NCBI GenBank assembly: GCA_011800155.1 | Contig: CM022371.1 | Location: forward strand, 744,001 to 808,000 | Length of the DNA stretch: 64,000 nt | DNA from: Flammulina velutipes | Taxonomy: Eukaryota > Basidiomycota > Agaricomycetes > Agaricales > Physalacriaceae | Direction of reading: 5' to 3' | Shown here: in pieces, positions 1-9,630 of the stretch | How positions within the stretch are numbered: position 1 is the stretch's first letter | How the letters are laid out: each line of letters starts with the position of its first letter | Made by a program: the position numbers and the translations under genes | Notes under the pieces: generated by a model | The model's input: the letters and a program-made list of their open reading frames with translations, nothing else | What the model was told of the DNA's origin: nothing | Databases searched by the model: none

Positions 1-365
1 GGAGAAACGAGTACAACCTGCTCCTGCGTCGAGGTTACCGACTTCTTCCTCGATATTCTCCCGACTGGAAGCCTTCGTGTATTAGACCTTTCGATTCTGA
101 TCCTTGAAGGCAAAATGTAGGCCAGACAAATACGAAGATACAGTCGCCGTTTGTCGCAAAGACTGACTGACAGAGCTAGGTACCAATGAACGGGGATTCC
201 ATTCCTGCTATGTTCGCTACACGCATCCTTGACGGGGCACAGGTCGTAATCAAGCTTGTTCGGTGTCTGGAGTCGGAATACGACGAGGAACTCAAAAACA
301 TGATTTTAGTATCATCTGAGGGTCTACGAGATGATCCCATGAATCATTGCATTCAGCTACTGGAA
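1..365 (+). pseudogene. Kinase-like family, copy 1 (5' cut by window, 3' cut by rearrangement)
   Basis: This is the middle of a kinase-like gene of the family described under 9983-11537. It reads the end of exon 1 (RRGYRLLPRYSPDWKPS), the first intron, and the first part of exon 2 (PAMFATRILDGAQVVIK, then SEGLRDDPMNHCIQLLE). Compared with the close copy at 14955-16456 it lacks 13 nt after the codons for DSDP near position 107, so a TGA follows at once. At about 365 the homology stops inside exon 2 and runs straight into the scrap at 366-483. It has neither a valid frame nor a C-lobe and cannot encode a kinase. Its exon 2 protein is the same as that of copy 4 up to the break. Confidence 0.85.
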
Positions 366-483
366 CGGCTGGCCCATCGACACAGTTAGCCAGTAGGCCA
401 CATACAAATGTTTTCGGAGGTCGGTTAGGCTCTGCAGGTTTTATGGGTGGTTTGGAGAACAATCGGCTGAAGCAATTGGGCAT
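366..483 (-). pseudogene. N-terminal scrap of the caspase-like family gene (copy of 20540 onward)
   Basis: On the minus strand the start codon at 483-481 opens MPNCFSRLFSKPPIKPAEP and continues to CGLLANCVDG, the first about 40 residues of the gene at 20540-21805. The match ends at about 366, where a kinase exon begins. This is the outer edge of inverted-duplication arm A. Arm B keeps the whole gene in the matching place, so the gene was cut here by the rearrangement. No product is expected. Confidence 0.85.
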
Positions 484-763
484 TCCTAAGAAATTGTTGT
501 TGCCAATGATGGTGGTATTTGAGTGGTAAACGTGGGAAATTTTGGAAGTCGGAAGGATGGTACGACAAGGCGTGGTATACCAACCCCCACAATGCCACCC
601 ATAATAAGTATTCCCCCATTCAGTATCGGAATGGCAGCTTTGAGTTGAGCGCTACAAGGCACTCCGCTTCGTCTGTAACACCTGTATATTCAATTGACAA
701 TCTATTCACGTGCTTACGTTATAATTGTGCCCTTTGCTTTCTACCGTGGACACCGATTCAGAT

Positions 764-1085
764 ATGCCCACCGTCGACGCGTCGGAGAGCTTTTTCACCC
801 AAATTCTGGACCCTGGCTCTTCATTCCATCCGACATTCCTGTTAATACTCGATGGAGCCTTCGCGTCGCTCTTGCTCCTTCTCCTGGCACTCCTTTACGT
901 GACCTCCGGGAACGTTCATTTCTTGGGTCTCATCGGTGTAGAATTGGCACTGTGGGCGAGCATTAAATGGTGGGTCTTGAAATCTAAGCGCACAATACAG
1001 AATTATTCAATCTTACAACAGGTTTGTACACGAGCTTCACAAAATACCAGCCGAAGGAGCGGGGGAGACCAAGAAGGATTCATGA
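764..1085 (+). CDS. PKR1: PKR1-like V-ATPase assembly factor, copy A
   Basis: Join 764-969 and 1022-1085 (GTGGGT donor, ACAG acceptor) gives 89 residues. Pkr1 family proteins are small ER membrane proteins needed to assemble the V0 sector of the vacuolar H+-ATPase. The protein starts MPTVDASESFFTQILDPG, then has two hydrophobic segments (about residues 22-46 and 50-68) around the family-like stretch GNVHFLGLIGVELALWASIKW, and ends in a short charged tail, FVHELHKIP. The ATG at 764 is used because the upstream in-frame stretch has no ATG. The stop TGA at 1083-1085 abuts the stop of convergent PSF3 with no gap. A matching copy lies at 19938-20259 and a truncated one at 9631-9770. The family call rests on sequence pattern; yeast Pkr1 is diverged. 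Confidence 0.75.
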
Positions 1086-1957
1086 TTATCGTCGGCCTGT
1101 GTCGCTTTCTTCATACCATTTCTTCGTGCGCTTAGCACTCTCTTGCGCAAGTACAAAGACTGGAGGGACGTCAACATTGTGGAACAGGAGAATAAATCAG
1201 GATACACACGTTCGCGTTCTGTTCCATCGAGGCCTTCTCTGAATGACAATGCTGTATCGCCCGAGGACCCTCCTCCTCCACTCGAAGGCCCCAGAGCTGC
1301 GAAATGTTGAGCCTGGTCTATGATTTCGATAAGCCGGGCACGAAATGTCTGGGGGATATCATTGGACGGCGACGAGGAGATGATAAACCGGTCGTTACTG
1401 TGCTCAGCATTTCAGACATGAGCGTCTTCTGTTCCATTTGAAACCTTTTATCAAGTCAGCTTCGAGACGTTATGCGAAATAGGAACGTACATTTCTTGTA
1501 TGTCCTTGCCAAAAGCATACCAGAGTCCCCCAGCTCCAACTAAACTCGAGAGTCGGACGCTCCTGGCTTCAGCCTTTAATGCATTGCGAACGCGCGCTCC
1601 GAAAGGTGTCGGGATCACAAACTCGGCCCAATTTCTAAGGACCGTTTAGGATGCACGTTGGTGAGGGAAAGCGAACCGCTCACGAATAAACAACCCAGAA
1701 GGCCATCCACATGGGGATCTGGTACTTGCTGTCGGGTTTAATCTACGCCTTGTATGAGCACGACGCGTCCAGACTAAAGGTAGGAACGCACGTCGCGATC
1801 TGAGCCGTTCCACAAGTGGCCCATGTCCGGAATGGTGGTCTTGAATATGCATTGCAGTTTCTATAGCGGCGTGAATATTATTCTACGCGTGAGCTCGTGT
1901 ATTCCGTACTTGATTTTGAGCGAGGATTGCGTCTATCGAAAAGTAGTCATAATCCAT
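1086..1957 (-). CDS. PSF3: GINS complex subunit Psf3, copy A
   Basis: Psf3 is one of four GINS subunits. GINS joins Cdc45 and MCM2-7 in the replicative CMG helicase in the nucleus. Seven exons, read downward from the ATG at 1957, give about 192 residues, the usual size. Recognisable blocks are MDYDYFSIDAILAQNQ, KLQCIFKTTIPDMGHL, the leucine/proline helix IKPDSKYQIPMWMAFW, and the core NWAEFVIPTPFGARVRNALK followed by SSLVGAGGLWYAFGKDI. The tail ends KWYEESDTGRR. All introns are short GT-AG. Only 21 nt separate its start codon from that of divergent TTI2, and its TAA touches the PKR1 stop. Copy B (19066-19937) has the same length and is also open. Confidence 0.88.
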
Positions 1958-3382
1958 GATGGTGGTTAGGCGCAAACAATGGTTGACACCGAACTCCCAT
2001 CTTCACTTGCGAAACTCAATATTCCCTCTGGCTTTGCGCGTTTCGACAGCATTATAGAACCTGAGGTTATTGCCCGGCTAAAAGAATGGAAATCGAACGC
2101 GTCTCACGTCCTATCTGAGCTGCGGACGTTGCTGGAGAAAGCATCTGAACTATCGTTGGACCAACAGGCCGACATTATCTCCTCGGTGGCACCACTAGCC
2201 AGCGATGGCACTTGGGTCACCCCAGATTCGCGTCAAACAGCCCAAGGTGCGCGTTGTTCGACATTCTTACGCAGCGACGTCGCTGAAATTATTCACAGAT
2301 ATCATGTCGCGATTCCTACGTCCAGATGTTCAGTTACTGAGGCACATCTTGCTCAGAAACGTCAAGCCCTTGTTCTCTCCCAATCCACATCCCCATCTCA
2401 ACATATCCACTGGGCGCAAGCTGGCTCGACCTGCCGGAGGACCCGCGGCCACATCAGACTTTTACGAAGACCAAGTCTGGAAAGACAACCCAGGTTCAGT
2501 GTACGTCGTGGCATTCGTAGTGAGCCATCTTCAGGTATGCTTTTTAAAAGCCCACGGACGTGGATTATGTTGACGAGTATACTACAGAGCGATGATTACG
2601 AAACACTTTGGCCACTGCTCATCCCGCCACTTATGACCCTCCTTGACGACTTCCAAGCTCCCTACAAGCTCCACGGAGTGAAGATTGTTCGCGAGATGCT
2701 TAGAACGCTACCCAAACAACTTTTAAAACGTACTGGTCTCCACGCACTTTTAGCACAGGTCCGTTCGCTCTCCGACGTCCAAACAAAAATCCAACAATTC
2801 CCGATTTGCAGTCGTTGGCTTCTTGTCTGGGACAGATACGCAGTCCAGAGTCGCCCGACCTCTTGCGCGAAGCCATTCCTGTTTGGTTGATGTTGGCTCT
2901 TATGACGACGGACGAGGGCAGCTCAGAGCGATTCGATGCACTCAGCACCCTCCTGGGCGACAATATCATCGGCGCAGTATGGTACTACGCTTCTGACAAC
3001 GTCGATGTGGTCCTCGCGTCCATTGAAGTGCTTCCCCCAGTGGTCACAGCACTAGGTATCGGTACCGTTCGTTTCTTAAAGGTGAATATTGTTCTACAAG
3101 ATCAGATCAGCTCAATTTACTTTTGACTAGGCGCTCATGTACCAGCTGCTACATCCTCTTGAACCCAATGCAGTCGGGTCATCCAACATGAATTTCCAAA
3201 TCAAGTCGATAGACGCGCTCGTTGTCGTTATGCAAGAATGCGCACCCCGGATAGCACGTTGGAAAGGCAGGATTTTGGACGCTGTCGCCAAGTGTTGGGT
3301 CAATCTTCGGGATGCCGAGCAGCAGGGGGAAGAACTCAACGAGGATTTGAAAAAATCGCTGAGAAAAGTATGCAAGGTGCTA

Positions 3383-3420
3383 AGGTAGGCGACGTTCATT
3401 TCCATCCAACCCCACGTGGC
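3383..3420 (+). repeat. Left terminal inverted repeat of the DDE transposon (38 bp)
   Basis: It matches the reverse complement of 6340-6377 with one mismatch (A against G at the 32nd base). Partial similarity continues for some 15 bases inward. The TIR supplies the stop codon TAG that ends the TTI2 frame. Confidence 0.93.
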
Positions 3421-3655
3421 TCAGCGTGACGGACCATATTGGGACGACACTCATACTCTGAGGGCAAGACCTGTCTACCGTAGATTATTCTTGTATCTGA
3501 ATCCTATTCTGTTCTCATGACATTTTTTTGAATGATACTGGCCGTGTTTCTACCTGATGAGAATATTAAAAAATGTGGAAATGCGGACCGAGTTACCTAT
3601 TCTATCCTTTCCACCATCATTTTAATCACTTCAACGCGTCGTTTGCTCGCTCGAC

Positions 3656-6141
3656 ATGCCGCCACCAGCAAAATGGAAGCTAAAACGACTCTACAATCTC
3701 TCAGGAACTGCAGATGCAATCAAGTCGGGCTTAAAACGGACCATAAGTGTGCTTTCACCACGGAAGAAGCGCCGAGTAGAGACAGAAAAGGAGAATAAGG
3801 TGCGTTTAGCGTGTTCTGTCATGATTCTCATCATCATTTGACAATCTATCTATCTCATTCAGGCTCCTGCTTCCCAAACGATCATTGATCTACCAAACGA
3901 CAGCCAGTTCTTCACTGCACCATCCCAAAAGGAGCTTGTACGCGACTTGGATCAGATTCCCACCTCTTCCCGGACACTGTTTAGCTTCTTCAGGACGTCT
4001 TCTCCTCTGAGCCCTGCCAGCGCTCCGGTATCATCTCAACAGTGTGTTCCCATCGATGACTTCTTGTCGATCCCATCAAACACACGTCGTTTTCCAGGCG
4101 CGTCTGTCGAGGACGTGGATGATGATGATCTTGGCTCTGTGAGACACAAGCGAGTACTTCCGGAGGACTGTCCATATATCCTCGACGATGCCGATGAAGA
4201 TCCAGAGGATAATCACGACGATGACCTACATTCTCCAGAGTCTGAGAGGAGAAGACACAGTGCCACATCCACTGGACCATCAAATTCACGTCGCGACGCG
4301 CCGGAAAGTGAAGGCAGGTCCCGTGAGGCGCCACCTGTGGCGGCCGCTGTCGACGCGCTGAATGCTCTCCGTCTCAAACTTCGACCCAAACGCGCCAAAG
4401 GATCTGGCTACACTGATCCGGGACTTGATCCCTTTGTCCGGTCACGCATGGAGGGCATGCAGATGATGCTGTCCTTCTACACCAACCAGGCTTCGAAAAC
4501 CTACGGTCATTGGGGTGCATCCTCCCTCCAGTCTTCCGTCGCCCTCTTGCGCGGGACCTACTGCGCGCGCATCCTTCGTCGATTAGTCCGTCAATTCATC
4601 ACTGATCGCACCCTCCTTCCTATCAACCCATTCGGCGATTGGAACCAGACAATGCTCGTGAATGAGGATTTGGCATTGGAGCTGAACATATTTCTTCAGG
4701 AGTATGGGAAGGATATCACCGCCTTGAAACTCCTTGAGTATCTCGCGCGCCCTGACGTGAAGGACCGACATGGCATTACACGCACTATCTCGTTGCGAAC
4801 ATGTCAGCGCTACCTGAAGGTTCTAGGTTATCGGTGGAAGTATCCAGCAGTTGGGCAGTATGTTGATGGGCATGAACGGGAGGATGTGGTCATAGAGCGC
4901 GACACAGTCTTTATACCAAAAATAAAAGCAGTCAAACATCGGATCATGGCATACACTCGCGAGGGCCTCCCAATTCCTCTTTCCCGACTTCCTGAGGACG
5001 GCGAGCTCATCAATGGCAAGCGTGTCATCTTGTGGTTCCACGATGAATCTATTTTCTACGCACATGACCGGCGGCGCAAATCTTGGTTTCACGTCGGCGC
5101 ACCTGCAAAGCCCTATGCAAAGGGAGAAGGTGTATCTCTGATGATAGCCGACTTCGTTTCTGCCGACTTTGGATGGTTACGTTCCCCCGATGGCAAACGC
5201 TCCGCGCAGCGTATCTTACGGCCTGGAAAGAATCGTGATGGTTACTTCACCTCAGAGGACATTCTCAGTCAGGCTGGCGAGGCGATCAACATTCTCACCG
5301 AAACCTTTCCTGATGACTTGGAGCATATGTTTATCTACGACAATGCAACAACACACAAGAAGCGACCGGAGGATGCGCTTTCCGCTCGCAAGATGTCGAA
5401 GGGAATGTCAAAGCCGGGGAAGAACTGGTTAATTGAAGTTACAGAGCATGACGGTGATGGAAAGCCAGTCTACTTGCCCAGTGGTCGGGCGAAGAAGATC
5501 AAAATAAAGATGGCAGATGGGGAGATGGCAGATGGAACACGACAATCTCTTTACCACGAATGTGGTGAGCATGCGGGGCTCTTCAAAGGCATGGCAGAGA
5601 TCCTGATAGAGCGTGGATTTGATCGCTCACACATACAGTCACTCCGCGCACAGTGCAAGGACTTCAAATGTGCACCAAATGCAAAGGATTGCTGCTGCCG
5701 GCGTCTTCTCTTCAATCAACCTGACTTTGCCAACTCAAAATCACTTCTGGAGGGCTTCTGCGAAGGACATGGTGTACAGGTCATCTTCCTGCCGAAGTTC
5801 CACTGCGAGCTGAACCCAATTGAGCAATGCTGGGGTTACGCCAAACGTCTTTATCGTCTCAATCCCGAATCCTCTCGTGAGGATGCTCTTGAAAGGAATG
5901 CTCTTGCCTCCTTGGAAGCGATCCCTCTTCTCCAAATGCGAAGGTAGTGGTTTATTTCAATGCTTGACTCACTTTAATCAACGAGCTCTTTAGGTTCTTT
6001 AATCGTGCCTACCGGTTTATGGACGCATATGAGCGTGGCCTCAACGGAAGACAAGCTGCATGGGCCTCAAGGAGATATCGAGGCCATCGCGTACTCCCTG
6101 ATACTATTTTAGATGAGCTTGAGACTCATAATGTTACTTAA
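3656..6141 (+). CDS. DDE transposase of the Tc1/mariner-like element
   Basis: Join 3656-3799, 3863-5943 and 5994-6141 gives 790 residues. It should cut and paste the element at TA sites. The N-terminus has a basic patch (SPRKKRRVE, a likely nuclear signal) and then an acidic, serine-rich stretch. A DNA-binding region follows, with KDITALKLLEYLARPDVKDR and RTISLRTCQRYLKVLGYRW. The catalytic triad reads D about 442 (WFHDES), D about 541 (IYDNATTH) and E about 697 (CELNPIEQCWG). ELNPIEQ is the usual third-acid signature of IS630/Tc1 enzymes. The second D and the E are about 155 residues apart, not 34, because of an inserted block ending in a cysteine cluster (CKDFKCAPNAKDCCCRR). Family is firm; subfamily is not assigned. 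Confidence 0.9.
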
Positions 6142-6339
6142 CAGCCGGGATCTCATAGTAAATGTGTAACTACATGTTCAATTTTGCTTGTGTCACTTAT
6201 GGCTTGGATTCTCAGCACGATAGAAGGTATATAAACGATATCATGGAACAAATTTGTCTCAATGTGTCTACAACATGTGCGATTGGTTCTACGAGGATGT
6301 GGCGGCCCAATTTGGTGCGAATGTCACGGTGTGACTGAT

Positions 6340-6377
6340 GCCACGCGGGGTTGGATGGAAATGAACGTCGCCTACCT
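6340..6377 (-). repeat. Right terminal inverted repeat of the DDE transposon (38 bp)
   Basis: Mirror of 3383-3420 with one mismatch. The outer flank is TA (6378-6379), after which the TTI2 coding sequence resumes with GCTGAAACG. Confidence 0.93.
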
Positions 6378-6616
6378 TAGCTGAAACGTGCCCACGTATC
6401 CTCGAGGTTAGTGGAAATCAATTTTCTCGCCCGCACGTTCTCAATTTCTCGCAGGAGGAGTACCAGATTCTTCTGTCCTTGGATGCAGACATGTTCCACG
6501 ATCTGCTCCGCATTGATTCGCAATAAAATATTCGTTTCACTGGCAAGGTAGAAGGCGGGTGTGTCTAACGGTTTGACTATATGGCGTTCACGATGAATAA
6601 CAACGAACATATCTTG

Positions 6617-7270
6617 TTACACCACGCTGGGGGTTATTGGTTCATATCCTACTGTCTTTATCTTTTGGACAAGGGCCTTCCACACATCACGCCACCCTAT
6701 CTCTACCATCGGAGAATCCCTTTTGAACGAGTTGGGTGATCTGTCTCTGATTCTCACCATGACCATTGTGGACTTCATCGTACCAGATAGCCCGAGAGTC
6801 TTTGGCTGGAGGTAATACAAAAGTACAGTTGCGACTGTGGCGAAAACTGATGAGAGAATGCTTCCTAGCATCAGAGATGAGGGATGGGATGAGCGGAAAG
6901 TGTACGACAAGATTGACCTACCAGTGTAAGGCATTAGAAAGCAGAATAAGATCCAAGGATATGCGACGGTCTCTAGGTAGATCATGAAGAGATAGATCTC
7001 CGTACGCTGCATGATATCTGTGTCCATGCATACAAGACTGTAGGGACGAACGACTTTGCGATAACACCAGGTGTTGAAGACGATGAAGAGAGGATAAATG
7101 AAGGCGACGACCACTAAGGCCATGGTGCGAATGATTGATTCTGCGGGTTCGGGAAAAGGAGCGGTGTCGAGAGTGATGAGACAGGCATGTGCACTCATGC
7201 AGAAAAAGGTTGTCAAGATCAGAACATGTAGATGCTCGGTTGGACATTCACTGAAGGTAGGAAGTGCCAT
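6617..7270 (-). CDS. Four-span membrane protein of unknown function
   Basis: One open frame of 217 codons starts at the ATG at 7270 and ends EPITPSVV. Hydrophobic segments lie at about residues 12-33, 45-68, 93-115 and 135-157. The loops contain short charged stretches and the C-terminus is soluble, with a serine-rich part (RDRSPNSFKRDSPMVEIGW). A 57-nt in-frame stretch that starts GTAGGT after the codons for MPYT and ends in TAG could be an intron, which would shorten the protein to about 198 residues. It is tail-to-tail with TTI2 copy A. Only its C-terminal third is repeated at 17178-17397. I do not recognise a family. Confidence 0.6.
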   Translation of the reverse strand: MALPTFSECPTEHLHVLILTTFFCMSAHACLITLDTAPFPEPAESIIRTMALVVVAFIYPLFIVFNTWCYRKVVRPYSLVCMDTDIMQRTEIYLFMIYLETVAYPWILFCFLMPYTGRSILSYTFRSSHPSSLMLGSILSSVFATVATVLLYYLQPKTLGLSGTMKSTMVMVRIRDRSPNSFKRDSPMVEIGWRDVWKALVQKIKTVGYEPITPSVV

Positions 7271-7330
7271 GGTTGTGGCGGTGGTTGAGGGTTGATGTCA
7301 CAAATTATATGAGAAGAGGTCACAATTTTA

Positions 7331-8834
7331 TCACCCGATTTTCTTTACGAGGACTGCCTTTACGAGAAGTCGAATATACTCCGATCGGTGGCTAGCTACA
7401 TCTTTAACCTCGTGCCACCAGTGTTCATAACCAAAACAGGGATGTAGCATATTCGAAGCAGGAGACAACAGGGCCCACCTACTCAACCTCGATTTGATCT
7501 CTTGGAATTGCTCCAGACACTGGACTGCGGTCGGGCGAGCCTCCGGGTCCTCCTGATGCATCCTATCGATGAGAGGCCTCAAAAAAGGCAAATCCTGCGC
7601 GTTTTATGATGAGCAACGACGGGCTAAGTCAAGTGCACAAAAGCTACCTTGTAGAACGATGCCTGTAATTCGCTCCCCATCACATAAATCTCCGCCGGGA
7701 AGGGATCGTGCCACATTTCCTGCCCTTTAGGTAGCTCCATGTCAACCTTGTTTACCTCTGGGTAAGGGTGAAAGCTCCATGCTCCACGAGCGATGCCCCG
7801 TTCCTCGAAACTGGGAAACGACCGGCTCTCGCCAAAGTCGAAGAACAGGTATTTGACTGGGACGTCGATGCGATCCTTGCAACCTGGTGGCTCTCGGGGG
7901 CTCCGAGACCGTCCTAAGAACGTCGTCACATTGACCAATGGGTTCATACCTGAAGGAAACATCGTCGACGGGTCCATGCCGATATTGTCAGATCGTATAT
8001 CGCTATGTTGGAGTTAAATTATTAACATTCAAGAGACTGAGGGCTGCTAACCCATGGGCGATGTTGTTTTTATGCATGAAAACGAGCCCCTGACGGATTT
8101 GTGAGTGGGAGGGAAGGAAGTATCAACACACATGACGTACCTCTAGCAGTTGAGAAACATATTCGAGCGATTCCAGAGTCAGCCGAAATGAAGGCAGCCG
8201 CCAATCGCGCAAGAGAGGCATTACAGCGAAAGCAAATCGATCATTATTGAGCTCTGGTTCGACGTCGTCCTCGATCGGAAACCACTCTAGCAGCTGAATG
8301 CAATGGTTCATGGGGTCATCTCGTAGGCCCTCAGATGACACCAATATCATGGTTTTGAGTTCCTCGTCGAGCCCCAACTCCAGAGGCCGAACAAGCTTGA
8401 CTACGACCTGCGCCCCGTCAAGAAGACGTGTCGCGAACATAGCAGGTATGTAATCGCCGTTGATTGGTACCTAGCACAGAAGTCAGTACTCGTCCAGGAC
8501 AAGGAGGCGAAAGACAAACGGCGACTGTATCTTCGTATTTATCGGGCCTGTATTTTGCCTTCAACGCCGTAGAGTAAGGATCAGAGTCGTACGGTTTAAT
8601 CCACGAAGGCTTCCAGTCCGGAGAATATCGAGGTAGAAGGCGGTAGCCCCGACGCAGGAGAAGGTTGAACCGCTTTCGCCACCATATTTCCGCTTTACTG
8701 AGCTCTAGTGGATAGCCTGGCAGAAGTGCCCATATTTCACCCCAAGGCATTTCAGACTTCTCTTCACCATCGGCAATGAGTTCCATCTTGACTTGCTCTG
8801 TCGGAATGCGTGGTTGGGTCGGAAAGCAGGTCAT
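7331..8834 (-). CDS. Kinase-like protein, copy 2 (HGD type, intact)
   Basis: Exons 8834-8520, 8470-8141, 8089-8052, 8002-7648 and 7594-7331 give 433 residues in the five-exon layout of the family (see 9983-11537). The N-terminal non-kinase part ends in the shared block SPDWKPSWIKPYDSDP and DKYEDTVA. The kinase-like part has the ATP-site lysine (AQVVVKLV), the catalytic loop HGDIRSDNIGMD across the third intron, FDFGES in place of the usual DFG context, and the C-lobe block DPEARPTAVQCLEQF. The HRD arginine is glycine, but the aspartate, asparagine and DFG aspartate remain. No glycine-rich loop is evident. Activity is uncertain. A CRE-like box lies 21 bp upstream of the ATG. Confidence 0.8.
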
Positions 8835-8854
8835 GGTGGGTAAGAGACAGGTGA

Positions 8855-8864
8855 CTGACGTCAG
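8855..8864. promoter_or_regulatory. CRE-like palindrome upstream of kinase copy 2
   Basis: The 10-bp perfect palindrome CTGACGTCAG ends 21 bp before the start codon of copy 2. The same box sits in a similar place before copies 3 and 4, and its TGACGTCA core before copy 6. TGACGTCA is the classic site for ATF/CREB-type bZIP factors. A second shared block, TTTGTGGCGCATG, follows about 15 bp further upstream. Confidence 0.6.
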
Positions 8865-9079
8865 AACGTGTTAAGACATTTGTGGCGCATGTCCGTCAAG
8901 AGGTAAGCCCGCGCGGTTTTCCTTATTTGGGCTGTGCGGACGAATAGCGCACCAAATACTGGGGAGACACTCGACGCAGCGCGACCACTACGTATATTTT
9001 GTTTCCACTGCCGCTTTGAGAGTTTATTCCGTGTGTTTACGTTCTAAACGTGCTCGCTTTTCACCTTGAAATGAATATC

Positions 9080-9492
9080 TTATTGCGAATCAATGCGGAG
9101 CAGGTCCTGGAACATGTCTGCGTCCAAAGACAGAAGATTCTGGTACTCCTCCTACGAGAAATTGAGAACGTGCGGGTTGAATAATTTCAGCGACGTCGCT
9201 GCGTAAGAATGGCGAACAACGCGCACCTTGGGCTGTTCGACGCGAATCTGGGGTGACCCAAGTGTCATCGCTGACTAGTGGTACCACCGAGGATATAATG
9301 TCGGCCTGTTGGTCCAACGATAGTTCAGATGCTTTCTCCAGCAACGTCCGCAGCTCAGATAGGACGTGAGACGCGTTCGATTTCCATGCTTCTAGCCGGG
9401 CAATAACCTCAGGTTCTATAATGCTGTCGAAACGCGCAAAGTCAGGGAGTATTGAGTTTCGCAAGTGAAGATGGGAGTTCGGTGTCAACCAT
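9080..9492 (-). pseudogene. TTI2: TTI2 relic (copy C) with a large internal deletion
   Basis: The minus strand opens MVDTELPSS-like codons at 9492 with a frame change a few codons in. It keeps most of TTI2 exon 1 (FDSIIEPEVIARLEAWKSN), then jumps near 9185 from the middle of intron 1 directly to the last intron and the final exon. That exon still reads the C-terminal codons up to RIDSQ and a TAA at 9082-9080. Exons 2 to 5 are missing. Its 3' end resembles copy A rather than copy B. Confidence 0.85.
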
Positions 9493-9513
9493 TGTTTGCG
9501 CCTAACCATCATC

Positions 9514-9630
9514 ATGGATTACGACTATTTTTCGATAGACGCAATCCTCGCTCAAAATCAAGTACGAAAGACACGAGCTCACGCGTAGAATAATATTCAC
9601 GCGGCTGTAGAAACTGCAATGCATATTCAT
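9514..9630 (+). pseudogene. PSF3: PSF3 relic (copy C), first exon and start of the second
   Basis: The ATG at 9514 opens MDYDYFSIDAILAQNQ, followed by the first intron and the start of exon 2 (KLQCIF). It then breaks at about 9625-9635 and joins PKR1 sequence. Only the first about 20 codons survive. It sits 21 bp from the TTI2 relic start, the same spacing as in copies A and B. Confidence 0.85.

Larger units (their letters stand above)
3383..6377 (+). mobile_element. Tc1/mariner-like (IS630-Tc1-mariner) DDE transposon, complete
   Basis: The 2,995-bp element begins AGGTAGGCGACGTTCATTTC and ends with its inverted complement. It is flanked by TA at 3381-3382 and at 6378-6379. The empty site is readable in copy B, where the same host codons run GTGCTAGCTG without interruption, so insertion at a TA with TA duplication is shown directly. 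It carries one three-exon transposase gene with an open frame. Intact ends and an open frame suggest a fairly young, possibly mobile copy. No second copy is in the window. Confidence 0.93.
1979..6526 (+). pseudogene. TTI2: TTI2 (TELO2-interacting protein 2), copy A, split by a transposon
   Basis: Tti2 works with Tel2 and Tti1 as a co-chaperone that stabilises PI3K-like kinases such as TOR, ATM and ATR. Exons 1979-2246, 2299-2534, 2588-2758, 2812-3081 and 3131-3382 are open. They carry Tti2 blocks such as DDYETLWPLLIPPLMTLLDD, LGDNIIGAVWYYASDNVDVV and ECAPRIARWKGRILDAVAKC. A 2,995-bp element sits in the fifth coding exon. The reading frame meets TAG at 3386-3388, four bases into the element, giving about 400 residues. 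The rest of the gene (AETCPRILE, a 48-nt intron, then EEYQILLSLDADMFHDLL) resumes at 6380-6526. About 30 C-terminal residues are cut off, so a slightly short protein remains possible. I call it a disrupted gene. Confidence 0.87.
366..6837 (+). repeat. Arm A of a large inverted segmental duplication
   Basis: After subtracting the transposon at 3383-6377 plus its TA duplication, this arm of about 3.47 kb matches the reverse complement of 17180-20655. It carries, in order, the N-terminal scrap, PKR1, PSF3, TTI2 and the 3' part of a membrane-protein gene. PSF3 is exactly 872 bp long in both arms. The match is weaker after the TTI2 stop codon. About 10.3 kb separates the two arms. Confidence 0.9.

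Noticed and set aside
1646..1852. Minus-strand open frame repeated at 19171-19377
   Set aside because: It is an alternative frame through PSF3 exons and introns. The true frame with splicing gives the conserved GINS protein.
3383..6377. Element considered as a bacterial IS630 transfer
   Set aside because: The transposase gene has two spliceable short introns and the codon use of its surroundings, so it is a resident eukaryotic element.
6377..6610. Minus-strand frame of 77 codons between the transposon and the membrane gene
   Set aside because: It is antisense to the last TTI2 exon and its 3' flank.
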